A stretch of DNA of 7,180 nucleotides from an uncultured Subdoligranulum sp. (GTDB lineage Bacteria; Bacillota; Clostridia; Oscillospirales; Ruminococcaceae): contig CAJFFY010000053.1 in assembly GCA_904374465.1 (NCBI GenBank), forward strand, positions 1-7,180, read 5' to 3'. Positions 4,869-7,180 of this stretch are shown one piece after another. Within the stretch, counting starts at the first letter, position 1, and each line of letters begins with the position of its first letter. A program made the position numbers and the translations under genes. The notes beneath the pieces are model-generated. The model worked only from the letters and a program-made list of their open reading frames with translations. It had not been told where the DNA came from and made no database searches.

Positions 4869-6329
4869 ATGAAACTGAACGAACTCGTTCGCCATATTGA
4901 CCACACCGGTGCTTCCGACGCCGAGATCAGCGCCATCACCTACGACTCCCGCAAGGCCGGGCCGGGGGCTCTGTTTGTCTGCCTGGTGGGCGCCTGGATG
5001 GACGGGCACACCTTTGCCCGCAGCGCCTACGACCAGGGCTGCCGGGCCTTCCTGGTGGAGCATCCGGTGGACCTGCCCACCGACGCCGCCCAGATCGTCA
5101 CCGAGGATACCCGGGCGGCTCTGGCTGTCATCGGCGCAGACTTCTACGGCAACCCCGCCGACCAGCTGCACATCATCGGCATCACCGGCACCAAGGGCAA
5201 AACCACCACGGCGCTGCTCACCGCCGCCATCCTGAGCGAAGCGGGCCTGCCCTGCGCGTACATCGGTTCCAACGGGGTGAACATTGCCGGGCAGCACGAA
5301 GCCACCGCCAACACCACCCCCGAAAGCCTGGAGCTGCACCGGCTGTTCCGCAAGATGCTGGACGCCAATGTGCACCATGTGGTGCTGGAGGTGAGCAGCC
5401 AGGCGCTGCGGCACCACCGGGTGGACGGCATTCCCTTTGAAGCGGTGGCCTTCACCAACCTGTCGGAGGACCACATCGGCCCCGGCGAGCACCCGGATTT
5501 TGAGGATTACAAAAACGCCAAGCGGCGCCTGTTTGCCGAGTACAATGCCCGGGTGATGGTCTACAATGCCGACGATCCCGCCAGCGATTTCATGCGGGCC
5601 GGTTTCGCCGGGCAGCAGGTGAGCTTCGGCATCGACCATGCCGCCGACTACCGGGCCGTACAGCTGGCCCAGTACCGCAGCGAGACCGCCCTGGGGGTGG
5701 ACTTTGTCTGCGAGCACGGGGGCAGCACCACCCCGGTGCGGGTCATGTCCCCCGGCGCTTTCAGCGCCTCGGACGCGTTGTGTGCCATCGCCCTGTGCGG
5801 GGCTTTCGGCGTGACACCCGCCCAGGCGGCGGGCACCCTGGCCCACACCCCGGTGCAAGGCCGCTTTGAGGTGGTGGAGGGGCTGCCCGGCCGCACCTTC
5901 ATTGTGGACTACAGCCACAACGGCCTGGCCCTGACCAGCGCCCTGAAAACCCTGCGTGCCTACCAGCCCCACCGGCTGCTCTGCGTGTTCGGTTCGGTGG
6001 GCGGCCGCACCCAGGTGCGCCGCCGGGAACTGGCCGAAGCCGCCAGCGCCTGGGCAGATTACAGCATCCTGACCAGCGACAACCCCGACTTTGAGGACCC
6101 TATGGCCATTCTGCGGGACATCGACGCCTGCATGGCTCCCGATGCCCAGTACACCCTGATTCCCGACCGGGCTGAAGCCATTCGCACTGCCGTACAGATG
6201 GCCCAGCCGGGGGACATCGTCCTGTTTGCGGGCAAGGGGCATGAGGATTACCAGCTGATCCGGGGGCAGAAGGTCCCCTTTGTGGAACGGGACCTGATCC
6301 GGGAAGCCTGCAAGGCTTTGCAGAACTGA
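4869..6329 (+). CDS. murE: MurE-type UDP-MurNAc-tripeptide synthetase
   Basis: This cytoplasmic Mur ligase adds the third amino acid to UDP-MurNAc-L-Ala-D-Glu with ATP. In 486 residues it shows the N-terminal UDP-binding domain (ITYDSRKAGPGALFVC near 23-38) and the P-loop TGTKGKTTT at 106-114. It also has NTTPES (148-153), the YKNAKRRLF block with the likely carbamylated K218, GRFEVV at 331-336, DYSHN at 347-351 and GKGHEDYQ at 455-462. The substrate loop reads DNPDFEDP (404-411). Meso-diaminopimelate enzymes usually have DNPR here, so Lys or Orn is more likely than meso-DAP. The ATG at 4869 is 7 nt after the ligase stop, with AAAGG overlapping that gene's end, which suggests translational coupling. 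A longer frame from 4794 overlaps the ligase and lacks family similarity. No other mur genes are present, so this copy sits outside a dcw cluster here. A paralogue specialised for this cassette cannot be excluded. Confidence 0.92.
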   Translation: MKLNELVRHIDHTGASDAEISAITYDSRKAGPGALFVCLVGAWMDGHTFARSAYDQGCRAFLVEHPVDLPTDAAQIVTEDTRAALAVIGADFYGNPADQLHIIGITGTKGKTTTALLTAAILSEAGLPCAYIGSNGVNIAGQHEATANTTPESLELHRLFRKMLDANVHHVVLEVSSQALRHHRVDGIPFEAVAFTNLSEDHIGPGEHPDFEDYKNAKRRLFAEYNARVMVYNADDPASDFMRAGFAGQQVSFGIDHAADYRAVQLAQYRSETALGVDFVCEHGGSTTPVRVMSPGAFSASDALCAIALCGAFGVTPAQAAGTLAHTPVQGRFEVVEGLPGRTFIVDYSHNGLALTSALKTLRAYQPHRLLCVFGSVGGRTQVRRRELAEAASAWADYSILTSDNPDFEDPMAILRDIDACMAPDAQYTLIPDRAEAIRTAVQMAQPGDIVLFAGKGHEDYQLIRGQKVPFVERDLIREACKALQN

Positions 6330-6348
6330 TTTTTACCCACACATACAA

Positions 6349-6380
6349 AACGGGCGGACACCCCAGGGTGTCCGCCCGTT
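6349..6380. terminator. Bidirectional terminator between murE and the regulator
   Basis: AACGGGCGGACACC (6349-6362) pairs perfectly with 6367-6380 around a 4-nt CCAG loop, a 14-bp stem. It lies between convergent genes, 20 nt after the murE stop and 15 nt from the stop of the minus-strand regulator. On the minus strand the stem runs into TTTTG; on the plus strand it is followed by TTGTTTGG. It should stop both transcripts, more clearly the leftward one. Confidence 0.9.
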
Positions 6381-6394
6381 GTTTGGTTGGCGGG

Positions 6395-6772
6395 TTATGC
6401 TTCGCCGGCCTTCTGCCGGGCAAAGGCGATCATCTTGCTGTAGGTTTCCTCGCTGAGATCATGCTCAATCTTGCAGGCGTCGTGGGCGGCCACCTCGGGG
6501 TCCACCCCCAGCGCCACAAAGAAGGCGGTCAGCTGGCGATGCCGGTCATAGATGCGCCGGGCGATGGCCAGGCCCGGTTCTTCCAGCCGGATGTAGCCGT
6601 CGCCGTCCATCGAAATGTAGCCGTTTTCCCGCAGATTTTTCATGGCCACGCTGACGCTGGGCTTGGAGAAGCCCATGGCCACCGCGATATCGATGGAACG
6701 CACCGAGCCCTTTTGCTCCTGCAGCATGAGGATTTTTTCCAGATAGTCTTCGGCCGATTCATGGATGTTCAT
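6395..6772 (-). CDS. DtxR/MntR-family metal-dependent transcriptional regulator
   Basis: This 125-residue cytoplasmic repressor should bind DNA when loaded with Fe2+ or Mn2+. The winged helix-turn-helix covers about 1-65 (AEDYLEKI near the start, then SKPSVSVAMKNLRENGY as recognition region). A short helical metal-binding and dimerisation part follows. Likely ligands by alignment from memory are D9, E12, H78, C100, E103 and H104 (DACKIEHDLS at 98-107). Cys100 sits where DtxR has Cys102 and MntR has Glu99, while D9 matches MntR Asp8, a mixed signature. It lacks the SH3-like C-terminal domain of DtxR and is somewhat shorter than the 142-residue MntR of Bacillus subtilis. The ATG at 6772 has AAAGGGGG 8 nt upstream; an open frame to 6835 runs into the promoter and is rejected. 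Its place downstream of an iron-transport-like group points to iron control, probably including the feo genes. Confidence 0.9.
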   Translation of the reverse strand: MNIHESAEDYLEKILMLQEQKGSVRSIDIAVAMGFSKPSVSVAMKNLRENGYISMDGDGYIRLEEPGLAIARRIYDRHRQLTAFFVALGVDPEVAAHDACKIEHDLSEETYSKMIAFARQKAGEA

Positions 6773-6794
6773 CGGCGCGGCCCCCTTTCGGTAC

Positions 6795-6814
6795 GGTATT
6801 GCTACTACTATACC
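6795..6814. promoter_or_regulatory. Candidate operator dyad over the regulator promoter
   Basis: GGTAT (6795-6799) and ATACC (6810-6814) form a 5-10-5 inverted repeat that overlaps the -10 box and start region of the regulator promoter. This is where an autoregulating DtxR-type repressor would bind. It does not resemble the known DtxR or MntR consensus boxes and the arms are short, so it may be coincidence. Confidence 0.3.
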
Positions 6815-6835
6815 ACGGATCGGGCGTTTTTGCAA
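6807..6835 (-). promoter_or_regulatory. Sigma-A promoter of the metal regulator gene
   Basis: The minus strand has a -35 TTGCAA (835 end: 6835 to 6830) and a -10 TATAGT (6812 to 6807), with exactly 17 bp between. A TG lies just before the -10 (GTGG-TATAGT), though not at the exact extended -10 spacing. The leader would be about 30 nt and contains the AAAGGGGG ribosome site. The promoter begins 6 bp beyond the upstream terminator, so the regulator has its own transcript. Confidence 0.85.
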
Positions 6836-6841
6836 CCGAAA

Positions 6842-6873
6842 GCGGGGCGCCGGCCCGCAGACCGACGCCCCGC
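6842..6873 (-). terminator. Probable terminator after the Cys-rich gene
   Basis: On the minus strand GCGGGGCGTCGGT pairs with GCCGGCGCCCCGC across 6873-6842, a very GC-rich stem of about 13-14 bp with two or three G-U wobbles and a short loop. It is followed by CTTTCGGTT, a poor T-tract. It starts 12 nt after the Cys-rich gene stop codon. Termination may be incomplete, allowing some read-through into the regulator. Confidence 0.65.
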
Positions 6874-6885
6874 CGTGGGTTTATC

Positions 6886-7095
6886 TCAGGATGTACCGTG
6901 GTGACTGCAGGCGCCGTGGCAGCCGCTGCACCCACCGCTGCAACCGCCCGGGCACCCGGCGCAGCCGCCGCTGCAGCCGGAACACCCGCCGCCCGCTTTG
7001 CGGGCGCGGTGGAGCAGCCAGCCCGTGCCGCCGAACACCACCGCCGCTACCAGCAGCGTGGGCAGGTTGAAATTGACTGCAAGAAATTCCAGCAT
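6886..7095 (-). CDS. FeoB-associated Cys-rich membrane protein
   Basis: The 69-residue protein has one predicted membrane segment (about 10-28, rich in L, V, A and G), then a basic stop-transfer patch (HRARK) and a Gly/Cys-rich tail. Eight cysteines lie at residues 38, 41, 45, 48, 52, 56, 59 and 63, and the end is SHHGTS. This matches the small proteins encoded beside feoB in many Firmicutes, thought to assist Fe2+ import by FeoB; their exact role is not established. The positive-inside rule puts the Cys tail in the cytoplasm, where it could bind iron or other metal. The ATG at 7095 is chosen because AAAGGAG (7110-7104) lies 8 nt upstream; a GTG at 7104 would overlap that site. The stop of the preceding gene is 24 nt upstream, so the two are very likely co-transcribed. 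The tail has more cysteines than I usually associate with the family. Confidence 0.85.
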   Translation of the reverse strand: MLEFLAVNFNLPTLLVAAVVFGGTGWLLHRARKAGGGCSGCSGGCAGCPGGCSGGCSGCHGACSHHGTS

Positions 7096-7119
7096 GTGGG
7101 GCACTCCTTTCAGATCAGG

Positions 7120-7180
7120 TCAGGATTTGGAGCGGATCAGCTTGCGGGTATCCACACTGACCTCGTTGACGTTTTCGTAT
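7120..7180 (-). CDS. C-terminal end of a gene cut by the window edge, possibly feoB
   Basis: The minus strand is open from 7180 to a TGA at 7122-7120 and would encode the last 19 residues, YENVNEVSVDTRKLIRSKS. The tail is hydrophilic and basic at its end, suiting the cytoplasmic C terminus of a membrane transporter. It is too short to identify by itself. FeoB, the GTP-dependent ferrous iron permease, is proposed only because the next gene is the FeoB-associated Cys-rich type and a DtxR-like regulator follows. Confidence 0.5.
   Translation of the reverse strand, partial: YENVNEVSVDTRKLIRSKS

Noticed and set aside
3605..6242. Two long minus-strand open frames (3605-4714 and 4836-6242) opposite the ligase and murE
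   Set aside because: Both mirror well-supported plus-strand genes and have no motif or ribosome site of their own.
6773..6835. Longer start of the DtxR-like regulator
   Set aside because: The extension reads through the promoter -10 and the Shine-Dalgarno site; MNIHESAEDYLEKI is the usual family start.
6368..6904. 178-codon plus-strand open frame
   Set aside because: It is antisense to the DtxR-like gene and covers a terminator and promoter; there is no domain resemblance.
1..7180. CRISPR array, transposase or phage genes
   Set aside because: No regularly spaced repeats and no transposase, integrase or phage-like protein could be found on either strand.

Overview
The window reads as part of a high-GC clostridial genome, most like the Faecalibacterium/Gemmiger/Subdoligranulum group of Oscillospiraceae. 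This is an inference from GC-rich coding regions, AT-rich Firmicutes-type promoters, strong Shine-Dalgarno sites, a D-aspartate-ligase-like ATP-grasp protein and a clostridial FeoB-associated Cys-rich protein. No taxonomic marker gene lies inside the window.

Layout. (1) 1-310, minus strand: the upstream region of a ribosomal RNA operon that reads leftward out of the window. It has two tandem sigma-A promoters with 17-bp spacers, helically phased A-tracts upstream of the inner one, and the Firmicutes rRNA leader motif near the left edge. (2) 424-1474, plus strand: a CorA-type magnesium/divalent-cation transporter with its own promoter and a strong intrinsic terminator. (3) 1486-6380, plus strand: a glutamine-dependent asparagine synthetase, then a 223-nt non-coding gap filled with large inverted repeats, then an ATP-grasp ligase resembling enterococcal D-aspartate ligase, and 7 nt later a MurE-type UDP-MurNAc-tripeptide synthetase. 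A bidirectional terminator at 6349-6380 closes this block. (4) 6395-7180, minus strand: an iron-uptake neighbourhood made of the C-terminal tail of a gene cut by the window edge (probably feoB), a small FeoB-associated Cys-rich membrane protein, a terminator, and a short DtxR/MntR-type regulator with its own consensus promoter.

How the genes may work together. The asparagine synthetase, D-Asp-ligase-like protein and MurE-like ligase fit a peptidoglycan cross-bridge cassette. In that model MurE installs the third residue of the stem peptide, the ATP-grasp enzyme adds D-Asp to its side-chain amine, and the amidotransferase converts D-Asp to D-Asn, as known for Enterococcus faecium and Lactococcus lactis. 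The MurE substrate loop reads DNPD instead of the DNPR typical of meso-diaminopimelate enzymes, which supports a Lys- or Orn-type wall. The iron genes form a separate unit, in which the regulator could sense intracellular Fe2+ or Mn2+.

The most unusual signal is the array of four consecutive inverted repeats between asnB and the ligase gene (3413-3605), including a perfect 17-bp-arm palindrome with a nested hairpin. It could be a structured mRNA element controlling the downstream genes, or a dispersed extragenic or MITE-like repeat. A genome-wide search would separate the two.
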